64,000 bases of DNA from Lachnospiraceae bacterium (GCA_024404495.1 JAKSPT010000009.1:16681-80680), one strand, 5' to 3'; numbered from the stretch's first letter, positions 17,358-26,864 are shown. Notes: generated by a model from the letters alone, not told the origin. Numbers and translations are program-made.

Positions 17358-18416
17358 ATGCCGATCCGTTTTGATACCGCGCGGATGGACGCGGTGAAGG
17401 AATCACACGCAAGATGGTGGGAAGGATCGCTTTCCCGCCCGCTTCTCAGCATCATTCTGCCCGACGCGTACGACGACGGGCGCCCCCCGCTCCCCCTGCT
17501 CTCGCAGGCAAACTGCCACGACCTCTCCCGCCCGGCGGAGGACGTTATCGAGGCGTGGGACCGCTGGCTCTCTCATTTTGCATTTCTCGGCGATTCTTAT
17601 CCGAACGTGTCACTCGACGTCTTCGGTCCGGGCGTCCTCTCGGCATTCACGGGAGGCATCCTCGACAATTCGAGCGGCGCGGTCTGGTTCCGGGGCGAAA
17701 AAAAGCCGCTTTCGGAGATCAGGGTGAAATACGACCCGGAAAACGTCTGGGCAAAACGCATCAAGGAAATTTACCGCGCGGGAACCGAGCGCTGGCAGGG
17801 CAAGGTCATCATGGGAATGCCCGACCTCGGCGGCGTGCTCGACGTCGCGGCGGCGCTGCGCGGAACCGACGACCTGCTCTGCGATCTGATCGACGACCCC
17901 GGGGAGGTGCTCCGTCTGACCGGAGAGATCAGAAAAGCGTGGCACGAGGCGTACGCCGATTTTTCCTCTGTGCTTGCGGGTCAGCACGGCTGTACCGACT
18001 GGAACGGGCTCCTCAGCACCGCTCCCTCCTATATCCTCCAATGTGATTTCAGCGCGATGATCGGGAAGGAAATGTACGATACCTTCGTCCTGCCCGACGT
18101 CCGATACGATACCGAGACGCTCGAAAACACGATCTACCACCTCGACGGCGCGGGCGCGCTCCGTCACCTTGACAGCATCCTCACCCTCCCCGCCCTGAAC
18201 GCCGTTCAATGGGTCCCGGGCGCGGGTTCTCCCCCCTCCGATCACTGGCCCGACGTTTTCCGCCGCATCATTTCCGCGGGCAAGGGCTGGATGATGGTCG
18301 ACGGGCCCGATCAGTTCGTCTTTCTGCAAAAGGAGCTGCACGGAACCCCCTTCTGCCGCTGGTATCTCCCGGCAGGGGAAAGAAGACGCGCGGAGGAGCT
18401 GCTCTCCATCCGCTGA
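17358..18416 (+). CDS. Uncharacterised protein resembling the uroporphyrinogen-decarboxylase fold
   Basis: 352 aa, soluble. The C-terminal half (YHLDGAGALRHLDSIL, followed by NAVQWVPGAG) has the pattern by which UroD/MtaA-type TIM barrels hold their active-site His and Asp, and an inner Asp-rich stretch follows (MMVDGPDQFVF). Family members decarboxylate uroporphyrinogen or move methyl groups to corrinoid proteins. No corrinoid-protein gene is near, and the heme UroD N-terminal motif is absent. AAAGGAGC precedes the ATG. It sits 33 bp after mutS and 55 bp before mutL, so it is probably co-transcribed with repair genes. Assignment is by fold only. Confidence 0.5.
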   Translation: MPIRFDTARMDAVKESHARWWEGSLSRPLLSIILPDAYDDGRPPLPLLSQANCHDLSRPAEDVIEAWDRWLSHFAFLGDSYPNVSLDVFGPGVLSAFTGGILDNSSGAVWFRGEKKPLSEIRVKYDPENVWAKRIKEIYRAGTERWQGKVIMGMPDLGGVLDVAAALRGTDDLLCDLIDDPGEVLRLTGEIRKAWHEAYADFSSVLAGQHGCTDWNGLLSTAPSYILQCDFSAMIGKEMYDTFVLPDVRYDTETLENTIYHLDGAGALRHLDSILTLPALNAVQWVPGAGSPPSDHWPDVFRRIISAGKGWMMVDGPDQFVFLQKELHGTPFCRWYLPAGERRRAEELLSIR

Positions 18417-18471
18417 AACGAATGATACGTCCCCGGAAACGGAAAAACCGCTTTTCCGGAAAGGAACACAA

Positions 18472-20697
18472 ATGGGAATCATCAACGTTCTTGATTTTTC
18501 GATCGCCAATCTGATCGCCGCCGGCGAAGTGGTCGACCGTCCCGCCTCTGCGGTCAAGGAACTGACCGAAAACGCGATCGACGCGGGCGCGACGCAGATC
18601 ACCGTCGAGACCAAAAACGGCGGTTCTTCGCTGATGCGCGTCACCGACAACGGCTGCGGCATGGCAAAGGAAGACCTCCCGGTCTGCGTCAAACGCCACG
18701 CGACGAGCAAGATCCGCGAGGCAGCCGATCTGAACGGCATCCTCACCCTCGGCTTCCGCGGGGAGGCGCTTGCCGCCATCGCCTCGGTCTCCAAGCTCCG
18801 CATCATCACGCGGCGCAAAGAGGACGAAATGGGCACCGTGATGGCGGTGGACTGCGGCGAGGTCGTCAGCCTCGAACCGACCGGCGCCGCCGTCGGCACG
18901 ACGGTCATCGTCGAGGAGCTTTTCGCCAACGTTCCCGCGCGCCGCAAATTTCTGAAAAAGGATATTTCGGAGACGACCGCCGTCGTCGCCGTCGTCGAAA
19001 AGATCGCCCTTTCCCACCCGGAGATCGCGGTGCGCCTCATCACCGACGGCGTGACCCGCTTTGCCTCGGCGGGCGACGGGCAGCTCTGGAACACCGTGTA
19101 CGCGGTGCTCGGACGCGATTTCTCGAAGAAGCTCGTACAGGTGGAAGACCTGACCGGAGGAGTAGGCGTCAGCGGCTATATCGGCAGACCCGACAACGTA
19201 CGCGGCAACCGCAACTGCCAGAACTTCTTCATCAACGGCAGATACGTCAAGAGCACGACCGCCTCGGCGGCGCTGGAGCAGGCTTTCGTTTCCTACTGCC
19301 CGCCCGAGCGCTTCCCGGTCTGCGTGCTCAATCTCACGGTCCACCCCGCCTTCGTGGATGTCAACGTCCATCCGGCGAAATTAGAGGTCAAATTTTCCAA
19401 CGAAAAAGCGGTTTTCGAGGCGGTCTACTGTGCCGTCCGGAACGCATTGACCAATTCGGTCTCCCGCCCGGAGGCTTCCCTTCCCGGCACCTTCCGCCTC
19501 ACCTCGGACGACGTTCACGGCGTCAGCGCCCCGATCACCGAAAAGCTCGAATCCGCCGAGGCCGCCCGCGCGGCAAGCCTTGAGAACGAGAAGCTGACCG
19601 GGACCTACCGGCAGATCACCGCCGATCTGCGGGAAGCGGCGCCCGCGTCCGATCCCCGGAAAACGGCAGGCACGGACAAAACGGGCGTGACCCTCACCCA
19701 TCCCGAGATCGAGGGCTCGAAATCGTGGCAGTACCGTCCGGAGGAACCGGGCGTCACGCTGCCGCCGAAAAAGGATTCCTTCGACGTCGGCAAGCCGGTC
19801 TCCGTTCCCCGCACCGCCTCTTACGACGGCGCGATGAAGGTCTCTTATCCTCCGGTTCCGGAAGGTCCTTCCTTCGCGCAGGAGGAGGGCTTCCTCCCGC
19901 CCGAGGCGTTTGACGCCGTTCCGGAAAAAGCGGTGCCGCAGGAGCAGAAGCCCTCGGAACGAGTTCCGACGGAACGAGCCCCGACGGAACGGGTTCCGAC
20001 GGAACAAGCCCCGACGGAACAAGCCCCGACGGAACAAGCCCCGACGGAACAGAAGCCGCCGGAGCGGGAAGCTGCCGTTTCCGCCCCCGTTGAATCCGAC
20101 CTTACCGAGCCGCTTCCGTGGTACCGGATCGCGGGCGTGGTCTTCAACTGTTACGTCACGGTCGAGCTTGCCGACAAGATGCTCCTTATCGACAAACACG
20201 CCGCGCACGAGCGCATCCTTTTTGAGGAAATGAAGGAAAACCTGACCCGGGAAACGGTCTCGCAGTACCTTCTGATCCCCATTGAGATCCCTCTCTCCGC
20301 AGAGGATATCGGTGCGCTTTCCGAAAACGCCGACGACGTGAAAAAGCTCGGCTTCGACTTCGATTTTGCCAAAGAAGGCAATCTCGCGCGTCTCTACCGC
20401 ATCCCCGCGTCGCTGACCAACGTGGAAGCCTCCGAGCTCTTCTCCACCCTTGCCTCCTCGTTTGCCGAGGGCAAGGCTTCGGGCGGGATCACCGGAGAGA
20501 GCCTGACCGAAAAAGCGCTCTTTCAGGCGTCCTGCAAGGCGGCGGTCAAGGCAGGGCGGGAGGACAGCCCGGAAACGATCCGCTGGATCGTGGAAAACGT
20601 CCTCGTAAAAAAGAACGTCCGCTTCTGCCCGCACGGCAGACCGGTCGCCTTTGAAATGACGAAGGCACAGGTGGAGCACCTGTTCAAGAGGTCGTAA
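18472..20697 (+). CDS. mutL: DNA mismatch repair protein MutL
   Basis: 741 aa. The N-terminal GHKL ATPase shows AAGEVVDRPASAVKEL, DNGCGM and GFRGEALAAI. A long Pro/Thr/Glu linker includes about seven 5-residue units (PTERA/PTEQA) at 19956-20053. The C-terminal domain carries the endonuclease metal motif DKHAAHERILFEE from residue 574, plus ACK-type and CPHGRP (residue 719) motifs. MutL of this type nicks the strand near a mismatch, so no MutH is needed. The linker is longer than usual. It is downstream of mutS and the UroD-like gene. Confidence 0.97.
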   Translation: MGIINVLDFSIANLIAAGEVVDRPASAVKELTENAIDAGATQITVETKNGGSSLMRVTDNGCGMAKEDLPVCVKRHATSKIREAADLNGILTLGFRGEALAAIASVSKLRIITRRKEDEMGTVMAVDCGEVVSLEPTGAAVGTTVIVEELFANVPARRKFLKKDISETTAVVAVVEKIALSHPEIAVRLITDGVTRFASAGDGQLWNTVYAVLGRDFSKKLVQVEDLTGGVGVSGYIGRPDNVRGNRNCQNFFINGRYVKSTTASAALEQAFVSYCPPERFPVCVLNLTVHPAFVDVNVHPAKLEVKFSNEKAVFEAVYCAVRNALTNSVSRPEASLPGTFRLTSDDVHGVSAPITEKLESAEAARAASLENEKLTGTYRQITADLREAAPASDPRKTAGTDKTGVTLTHPEIEGSKSWQYRPEEPGVTLPPKKDSFDVGKPVSVPRTASYDGAMKVSYPPVPEGPSFAQEEGFLPPEAFDAVPEKAVPQEQKPSERVPTERAPTERVPTEQAPTEQAPTEQAPTEQKPPEREAAVSAPVESDLTEPLPWYRIAGVVFNCYVTVELADKMLLIDKHAAHERILFEEMKENLTRETVSQYLLIPIEIPLSAEDIGALSENADDVKKLGFDFDFAKEGNLARLYRIPASLTNVEASELFSTLASSFAEGKASGGITGESLTEKALFQASCKAAVKAGREDSPETIRWIVENVLVKKNVRFCPHGRPVAFEMTKAQVEHLFKRS
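19956..20053 (+). repeat. 15-bp coding tandem repeat in the mutL linker
   Basis: About seven copies of a unit like CCGACGGAACAAGCC, encoding PTEQA or PTERA/PTERV. The last three copies are nearly identical, which points to recent slippage. It lies in the disordered linker between the ATPase and endonuclease domains. Confidence 0.85.
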
Positions 20698-20698
20698 A

Positions 20699-20752
20699 TT
20701 AAGTCTAAAGTCTAAAGTCTAAAGTCTTAAGGCTTAAGGCTTAAGACTTAAA
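20699..20752 (+). repeat. AAGTCTA/AAGGCTT simple repeat, copy 1
   Basis: Three to four copies of AAGTCTA, then CTTAAGG units forming a near-palindrome. A 26-bp core (20723-20748) recurs exactly, in reverse, at 36477-36502. It fills the gap between mutL and tgt. Confidence 0.8.
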
Positions 20753-20768
20753 AAAGAAAGGATACATC

Positions 20769-21908
20769 ATGTCTTTCACGTTACTCAAAACCGACGGCAA
20801 GGCAAGACGCGGCAGGATGGAGACCGTCCACGGGACGATCGAGACCCCCGTCTTCATGAACGTCGGCACCTGCGCCGCCATCCGCGGCGGCGTTTCGACG
20901 ATGGATCTCCGCGAGATCGGCTGTCAGGTCGAGCTCTCGAACACCTACCATCTCCACATCCGTCCGGGCGACGATCTGATCCACCGCCTCGGCGGCATCC
21001 ATAAGTTCTTCAACTGGGACCGTCCCGTCCTCACCGACAGCGGCGGATTTCAGGTCTTTTCGCTCGCGAAGCTCCGCAAGATCAACGAGGAGGGCGTTCA
21101 TTTCGCCTCCCACATCGACGGCAAGCGGATCTTTATGGGACCCGAGGAGAGTATGCGGATCCAGTCCAATCTTGCCTCCACGATCGCGATGGCGTTCGAC
21201 GAGTGCATCGAAAACCCCGCCGAATACAAGTACGTGAAGAACTCCTGCGACCGCACCTACCGCTGGCTCGTCCGCTGCAAGAACGAGATGGCGCGGCTGA
21301 ACTCCCTGCCCGAAACGATCAACCCGTCCCAGCTTCTCTTCGGCATCAATCAGGGCTCGACCTACGAGGACCTGCGCATCAACCACATGAAGCGCATCGC
21401 CGAGCTTGACCTCGCCGGCTACGCGATCGGCGGCCTTGCCGTCGGCGAAACGGCGGACGAAATGTACCATACGATCGAGGTCGTCGAGGAATATATGCCG
21501 GTCGACAAGCCCCGCTATCTGATGGGCGTCGGCACTCCGGTCAATATCCTCGAGGCGGTCTACCGCGGCGTCGATTTCTTCGACTGCGTCATGCCAAGCC
21601 GCAACGCCCGCCACGGCAACCTCTTCACCTGGGAAGGCAAGCTCACGATCCTGAACGAAAGCTTCAAGTTCGACACCCGCCCGATCTCCGAGCGGTGTAA
21701 CTGCCCCGCCTGCCGGAACTATTCCCGCGCCTATATCCGCCATCTGCTGAAGGTGGACGAAATGCTCGGGATGCGGCTCTGCGTCCTGCACAATCTGTAT
21801 TTCTACAACGAGCTGATGGCAAAGATCCGCGAGGCGATTGACGAGGGACGCTACGAGTCCTTCTACCGTCAGTACCGCGTCATCCTCGGGGAACGGGTGC
21901 CGCAGTAA
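20769..21908 (+). CDS. tgt: Queuine tRNA-ribosyltransferase Tgt
   Basis: 379 aa, full length. It has the nucleophile/substrate segments TDSGGFQVFSL and DCVMPSRNARHG and the C-terminal zinc site CNCPACRNYSRAYIRHL with a distal His in CVLHNLYFYN. It swaps guanine 34 of GUN-anticodon tRNAs for preQ1, the first tRNA step of queuosine synthesis. The AAAGAAAGG ribosome site directly follows the repeat at 20699-20752. No other queuosine gene is in the window. Confidence 0.96.
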   Translation: MSFTLLKTDGKARRGRMETVHGTIETPVFMNVGTCAAIRGGVSTMDLREIGCQVELSNTYHLHIRPGDDLIHRLGGIHKFFNWDRPVLTDSGGFQVFSLAKLRKINEEGVHFASHIDGKRIFMGPEESMRIQSNLASTIAMAFDECIENPAEYKYVKNSCDRTYRWLVRCKNEMARLNSLPETINPSQLLFGINQGSTYEDLRINHMKRIAELDLAGYAIGGLAVGETADEMYHTIEVVEEYMPVDKPRYLMGVGTPVNILEAVYRGVDFFDCVMPSRNARHGNLFTWEGKLTILNESFKFDTRPISERCNCPACRNYSRAYIRHLLKVDEMLGMRLCVLHNLYFYNELMAKIREAIDEGRYESFYRQYRVILGERVPQ

Positions 21909-22023
21909 AAACAGGATTTTTCCGAATTTTTGAAAAAACATCATACAGTCTTCACATACTTCTTTTATAATGGAACCGTAAAAGCCGATCCTTTTCTTTG
22001 AAGATCCGAAAGGAGAACAATTC

Positions 22024-23550
22024 ATGAACGATCAATGGAATCCCGAAAACAATAACGACCGGACCCCGGTCACGCCCTCCGCGCCCGTGACCCCCTCCGA
22101 ACCCGTCCGTCCCTCGGAGCCGGTCAGACCGACCGATAACGGACAGACCGAGCCGCCCCGTCAGGATGCCCGTCCCTACGAGCGTCCGGTCTACGGCGGG
22201 CAGGGCTATTACAGACAGAATTCCTACTATCAGCAGGCTCCCTACGGGCAGAACCCCTACGGGCAGTCCGCCTATGACCCGAACGCGGGCACCCGCGGCG
22301 GATATCAGACCGGGATCGGTCAGCAGCCCTCCGGCGGCTACTATCAGCAGCAGCCCGGGGCATACGCGCCCGCACCCAAGCCCCGGAAAGAAAAAACGCC
22401 CTACGCCTCCAAGAAGGCGCTGGCGTGGTGCACCGTCATCTGCCTGTTCGTCGCGATCGTATTCGGCACGCTCGGCATCGTGATCGGCGCCGTGGCGGCG
22501 TCGAAGGGCAACAGCCCGATCATCCCGATCAAGGGCGGCAGCGTCACGATCGAGCAGTACACCGGCAATCCGACGAATTACGAAAAGGGCGACGGCTCGC
22601 TCGTCTCCGTCGTCAAGGAAGTGAAGGACGCGGTCGTTGAGATCACGACCGAAACGGTCAGCACCTCTTCCCTCTTCGGTCAGTATATCACGGGCGGCGC
22701 GGGCTCGGGTGTCATCATCGACAAGGCCGGCTATATCGTCACCTGCTGCCACGTCGTGGACGGCGCGAATTCGATCACCGTCAAGCTCACCTCGGGCAAG
22801 GAATACGAGGCGACCCTCATCGGCAAGGACGCGCAGACCGATATCGCCGTCATTCAGATCAAGGCGGACGCTGATCTGCCCTATATCACCTTCGGCGATT
22901 CCGACGCGCTTGAGGTCGGTGAGTCGGTCATCGCGATCGGCAACCCGCTCGGCTCGCTCGGCGGCAGCGTCACGACCGGCATCATTTCGGCGACCGACCG
23001 TGAGATCGAGATCGACGGCACGATGTACAACCTGCTCCAGACCAACGCCGCCATCAACCCCGGCAACTCGGGCGGCGCGCTCCTCAACGCCAAGGGACAG
23101 CTCATCGGCATCGTCAACGCCAAGAGCGGCGGCGAAAACATCGAGGGTCTCGGCTTCTCGATCCCCGGCAACGAGGCGCTGAAGGTCTCCTCCGAGCTGA
23201 TCGCAAACGGCTACGTCAAGGGCAGAGTGAAGCTCGGCTTCTCGCTCTTCGAGGTCCACAGTCAGGACGACGCGCTCAACTGGTGGCAGTACCGTCAGTA
23301 CGTCACCGAGTACGGCGTCTATATCGCGGAATCCACCCTCAACGACGACTTCCTCACCGGTGACCGCATCGTCGCGCTGGAAGACGCCGAGATCTCCACG
23401 ATCGCCGATCTGAAATCCGAGCTGAACAAGTACGAGGTCGGTGACAAGGTCACGATCACGGTCTCCCGTTACGACACCGAAGCGAGAAAGAACCAGCTTC
23501 TCCGCATCGAAATCACCCTCGCGGAAAAGACCGCGGAGGACAACAAATAA
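22024..23550 (+). CDS. htrA: HtrA/DegP-type membrane-anchored serine protease with PDZ domain
   Basis: 508 aa. The long N-terminus is rich in Pro, Gln, Tyr and Gly (QGYYRQNSYYQQAPYGQ), probably disordered and cytoplasmic. One membrane segment lies at about 134-160 (CLFVAIVFGTLGIVIGA). The trypsin-like domain has His243 (TCCHVV), Asp273 (QTDIAVI) and Ser349 (NPGNSGGAL). A single PDZ domain ends the protein. It degrades or refolds damaged envelope proteins. A TATAAT at 21966-21971 lacks a clear -35. The two-component system that follows 27 bp later may control it. Confidence 0.92.
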   Translation: MNDQWNPENNNDRTPVTPSAPVTPSEPVRPSEPVRPTDNGQTEPPRQDARPYERPVYGGQGYYRQNSYYQQAPYGQNPYGQSAYDPNAGTRGGYQTGIGQQPSGGYYQQQPGAYAPAPKPRKEKTPYASKKALAWCTVICLFVAIVFGTLGIVIGAVAASKGNSPIIPIKGGSVTIEQYTGNPTNYEKGDGSLVSVVKEVKDAVVEITTETVSTSSLFGQYITGGAGSGVIIDKAGYIVTCCHVVDGANSITVKLTSGKEYEATLIGKDAQTDIAVIQIKADADLPYITFGDSDALEVGESVIAIGNPLGSLGGSVTTGIISATDREIEIDGTMYNLLQTNAAINPGNSGGALLNAKGQLIGIVNAKSGGENIEGLGFSIPGNEALKVSSELIANGYVKGRVKLGFSLFEVHSQDDALNWWQYRQYVTEYGVYIAESTLNDDFLTGDRIVALEDAEISTIADLKSELNKYEVGDKVTITVSRYDTEARKNQLLRIEITLAEKTAEDNK

Positions 23551-23577
23551 TCAACGCTCCCGAAAGAGGTATTTTGC

Positions 23578-24288
23578 ATGGGCTATTCCGTTCTCGTGAC
23601 CGACGACGAGGAAAACATCCGGAAGCTGATCCGGAAATACGCGGAATTTGAGGGACACACCGTTACCGAGGCGGCGACCGGAATGGAAGCCGTCTCCCTC
23701 GCCCGCGCGGGCGGCTTCGACGTCATCATCCTCGACGTCATGCTCCCCGAGCTCGACGGCTTTTCCGCCTGCCGTGAGATCCGCAAGACCTCCGACACCC
23801 CGATCATCATGCTGTCGGCACGCGGCGAGGAATACGACCGTCTGAGCGGCTTCGGCTTCGGCGCTGACGATTACGTCGTCAAGCCCTTTTCGCCGAAGGA
23901 ACTGATGTCCCGCATCGACGCGATCATGCGCCGGGTCGGCAGACGCGCCGATCCCGCTGCCGCGCCCGCACCGGCAGTCCTTCCCGCTCACGACGAATAT
24001 GTTTCCGGCGGGCTCCGGGTGGACTTCACCGGGCGGCTGGTCTGGATCGACGGCGTCCGCGCGGACCTTTCCCCCAAGGAATACGAGCTGCTCTTTTATC
24101 TCGTCAAGAACCGCAACATTGCCCTCACCCGGGAAAAGCTGATCACCGAGGTATGGGGCTACGATTTCTTCGGGGACGACCGCACGCTCGACACCCACGT
24201 CAAGCTGCTGCGCCGCTCCCTCGGCAAATACAGCGCCCATATCGTGACGCTTCGCGGAGTGGGGTACCGTTTTGAATCCGATCACTGA
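23578..24288 (+). CDS. OmpR-family response regulator
   Basis: 236 aa. The receiver domain has Asp9-Asp10, phospho-acceptor Asp53 (IILDVMLPELDG) and Lys in VVKPFSPKEL. The C-terminal winged helix ends with LRGVGYRFE. It is directly downstream of htrA and overlaps the sensor kinase by 17 bp. The order htrA-regulator-kinase suggests cell-envelope stress control, but no target site was identified. Confidence 0.95.
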   Translation: MGYSVLVTDDEENIRKLIRKYAEFEGHTVTEAATGMEAVSLARAGGFDVIILDVMLPELDGFSACREIRKTSDTPIIMLSARGEEYDRLSGFGFGADDYVVKPFSPKELMSRIDAIMRRVGRRADPAAAPAPAVLPAHDEYVSGGLRVDFTGRLVWIDGVRADLSPKEYELLFYLVKNRNIALTREKLITEVWGYDFFGDDRTLDTHVKLLRRSLGKYSAHIVTLRGVGYRFESDH

Positions 24289-25795
24289 ACCTAAAAAACA
24301 GAAAAAGGCGAAAAGGAGCCACGTTTCCCTCCGGTGGAAGCTCCTTTTCGCCTTCGGGCTTTACGCGGCGATCATCCTGACCGTGCTGTGGCTCTGTCAG
24401 GTCGTCTTCCTTGACGCCATTTACAAGGGCATCAAGGAGGCGGAGATCAAATCCGCCGCGCGGGAGCTCACCACGGTCACCGACCGCGAAGCGCTTTCGG
24501 CGCGCGCCGGGACGGTCTGCGAGGACAAGCAGATCTGCCTCCGCGTCTTTGAGATGCGCGAGGGCGGGCAGACCGCGGCACAGATTGCCGATATCGACCT
24601 CGGGCAGCGGTGCGTCATCCACCATATGTCGAAGGACGGCATCTTTCAGCTCTACGACTACGCCTCGAAGAACGGCGGCACGCTGCTGCAGCGCTACCGC
24701 TACAACCTCGACAAGCGGGTCTATTACGAGGTCCACGGCGGTCCGCTCGACCGCTCGCAGGACGAGGAAAGCATCGTGCTGACCGTCATTTCGGGCGACC
24801 GGCTCTTCCTCTTCAACTCGGTGACCTCGCCCGTCGCCTCCACCGTCCGCACGATCAATCTGCTTCTGATCGCGATCTCGGTCCTCCTGATCGTTCTTGC
24901 CGTCATCCTCACCCTCATCCTTTCCCGCCGCATCGCAAAGCCGCTTGAAGGGATGAACGAGAGCGCCAAGCGGCTCGCGGGCGGGGACTACGGGACCGAT
25001 TTCTCGGGCGCGGGCTGCCGCGAGCTTTCCGAGCTCGGCGACTCGCTGAACCACGCCGCCTCCGAGCTTTCCAAAACCGATTCCCTCCGCCGCGATCTGA
25101 TCGCCAACGTCTCGCACGACCTCCGCACGCCTCTGACGCTGATTTCGGGCTACGCCGAAATGATGCGCGACATCCCGGGCGAAAACACGCCGGAAAACGA
25201 TCAGATCATCATCGACGAGACCGCGCGTCTCACCGCCCTCGTCAACGATATGCTCGACCTCTCCAAGCTGCAGTCGGGCACGCAGACCCTCTCCTTCACG
25301 GTCTGCAATCTGACCGCGCTTCTCTCCTCCGCGCTCGGACGCTACAACAAGCTGATCGAGGGCAGAGAGTGCCGCGTTATCTTTGAACCCGAATTCGACG
25401 CGATGGTCTCGACCGACGTCACCCGCTTTCAGCAGGTCTTCTTCAACCTCATCAACAACGCCCTCACCCACACCGGGGAGGACCGCACGGTCATCGTCAC
25501 GCAGGATCTCATTCCCGATCCCGTCACCCTCGCGCCCGCCCGCGTCCGCATTTCGGTCACCGACAGCGGCGAGGGCATTCCCGAGGACAAGCTCGATCTG
25601 ATCTGGGACCGCTACTACAAGGTCGACAAGCTCCACAAGCGCGGCGCGATCGGCACCGGACTCGGTCTTTCGATCGTCAAAACGACGATGGAACAGCTCG
25701 GCGGCACCTACGGCGTTTTCAGCCGGGTCGGCGAAGGAAGCACCTTCTTCGTTGAGCTTCCCCTCTGCCCTCCGCCCGAGCCCGATTCTTTCTGA
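24272..25795 (+). CDS. Sensor histidine kinase
   Basis: 507 aa from a TTG start inside the end of the regulator gene. Two membrane segments (about 19-42 and 190-215) flank an extracytoplasmic sensor of about 150 residues. A HAMP domain (RRIAKPLEGMNESAKRLAGG), a phospho-acceptor His282 (NVSHDLRTPL) and a HATPase domain (NNALTHT, DSGEGIPEDK, GTGLGLSIVK) follow. It autophosphorylates in response to an unknown external signal and phosphorylates the adjacent regulator. Confidence 0.94.
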   Translation: MNPITEPKKQKKAKRSHVSLRWKLLFAFGLYAAIILTVLWLCQVVFLDAIYKGIKEAEIKSAARELTTVTDREALSARAGTVCEDKQICLRVFEMREGGQTAAQIADIDLGQRCVIHHMSKDGIFQLYDYASKNGGTLLQRYRYNLDKRVYYEVHGGPLDRSQDEESIVLTVISGDRLFLFNSVTSPVASTVRTINLLLIAISVLLIVLAVILTLILSRRIAKPLEGMNESAKRLAGGDYGTDFSGAGCRELSELGDSLNHAASELSKTDSLRRDLIANVSHDLRTPLTLISGYAEMMRDIPGENTPENDQIIIDETARLTALVNDMLDLSKLQSGTQTLSFTVCNLTALLSSALGRYNKLIEGRECRVIFEPEFDAMVSTDVTRFQQVFFNLINNALTHTGEDRTVIVTQDLIPDPVTLAPARVRISVTDSGEGIPEDKLDLIWDRYYKVDKLHKRGAIGTGLGLSIVKTTMEQLGGTYGVFSRVGEGSTFFVELPLCPPPEPDSF

Positions 25796-25825
25796 TGAAA
25801 AATCCTCTTTCAAAAAGGTCTCTTT

Positions 25826-26539
25826 ATGAAACGTAAGTCATCCTCCTCCCCCTTCCTTTCGGGCATCCGTGACGGCATTCCGATCGCGCTCGGGTATTTT
25901 GCCGTCTCCTTTACCCTCGGCATCGCCGCGCGGAAGGCGGGTCTGAACGCGCCTCTCGCCGGGCTGATGTCTGCGGCGATGGTCGCTTCCGCCGGGGAAT
26001 TCGCGGCGCTCGGCGTCATCGAGGCGTCCGCACCCTATCTGGAGATGATCCTCACCTCCCTCGTCATCAACCTCCGCTATCTGCTCCTCTCCTGCTCGCT
26101 TTCGCAGAAGTTCGGACCGGAAACGAGGTTTTTCCACCGCTTTTTCGTCGGGTTTTTCGTCACCGACGAGATCGCGGGGATCTCCTTTGCCCGGGAAGGG
26201 CACCTCGAACCCGCATACGTCTACGGCGCGGGTACGATCTCGGTCCCCGCGTGGGTCGCGGGCACGGTGCTCGGCGTCCTCGTCGGCGCGATCCTGCCCC
26301 CCTTTCTCTCCTCCGCGCTCGGCGTCGCCCTCTACGGGATGTTCCTCGCGATCATCATTCCCCCGGCGAGAAAGGAAAAGTTCCTTGCCGTCCTCGTCGC
26401 GGTCTCTATGCTCTGCAGCTTCGCCTTTGCCTATATCCCCGGCATCCGCACGCTTTCCTCCGGAATGCGCATCATTCTGATCACCGTCCTGCTTTCCGCG
26501 TTGGCGGCTGTCGTCAAACCGAGAACGGAGGAAGCCTGA
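25826..26539 (+). CDS. azlC: AzlC family branched-chain amino acid exporter, large subunit
   Basis: 237 aa, strongly hydrophobic. The family start (GIRDGIPIALGYFAVSFTLGIAARKAG) and the segment SLVINLRYLLLSCSLSQKF are characteristic of AzlC. AzlC and AzlD together export branched-chain amino acids. azlD starts one base after its stop codon, with GGAGGA inside the end of azlC. It follows the two-component system by 30 bp. Confidence 0.92.
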   Translation: MKRKSSSSPFLSGIRDGIPIALGYFAVSFTLGIAARKAGLNAPLAGLMSAAMVASAGEFAALGVIEASAPYLEMILTSLVINLRYLLLSCSLSQKFGPETRFFHRFFVGFFVTDEIAGISFAREGHLEPAYVYGAGTISVPAWVAGTVLGVLVGAILPPFLSSALGVALYGMFLAIIIPPARKEKFLAVLVAVSMLCSFAFAYIPGIRTLSSGMRIILITVLLSALAAVVKPRTEEA

Positions 26540-26540
26540 T

Positions 26541-26849
26541 ATGGAAAAAAGCGTTTATCTCTATCTGCTCCTCGCGGCAGGCGTCATCTATCTCATCCGT
26601 ATGCTTCCCCTGACCCTGATCCGAAGAGAGATCAAAAGCACCTTCTTCCGTTCCTTCCTCTTCTATGTCCCCTACGTCACCCTCGCCGCGATGACCTTCC
26701 CCGCGATCCTTTCCGCCACCTCCTCCCCGATCTCGGGTGCGGCGGCGCTGGTCGTCGGGCTTCTGATCGCCTTTTTCGACGGAAATCTCTTCCGCTGCGC
26801 GGTCGGCTGCTGCGGCGCGGTCTTCCTCGTTGAACTATTTATCCGGTAA
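26541..26849 (+). CDS. azlD: AzlD family branched-chain amino acid exporter, small subunit
   Basis: 102 aa with three to four membrane segments. VIYLIRMLPLTLIRREIKSTFFRSFLFYVPYVTL is split here as IRMLPLTLIRR and FLFYVPYVTLAAMTFPAIL, both typical of AzlD. It is read with azlC (one-base gap) and works as its obligate partner. Confidence 0.9.
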   Translation: MEKSVYLYLLLAAGVIYLIRMLPLTLIRREIKSTFFRSFLFYVPYVTLAAMTFPAILSATSSPISGAAALVVGLLIAFFDGNLFRCAVGCCGAVFLVELFIR

Positions 26850-26864
26850 AAAGGAGCGATACTT

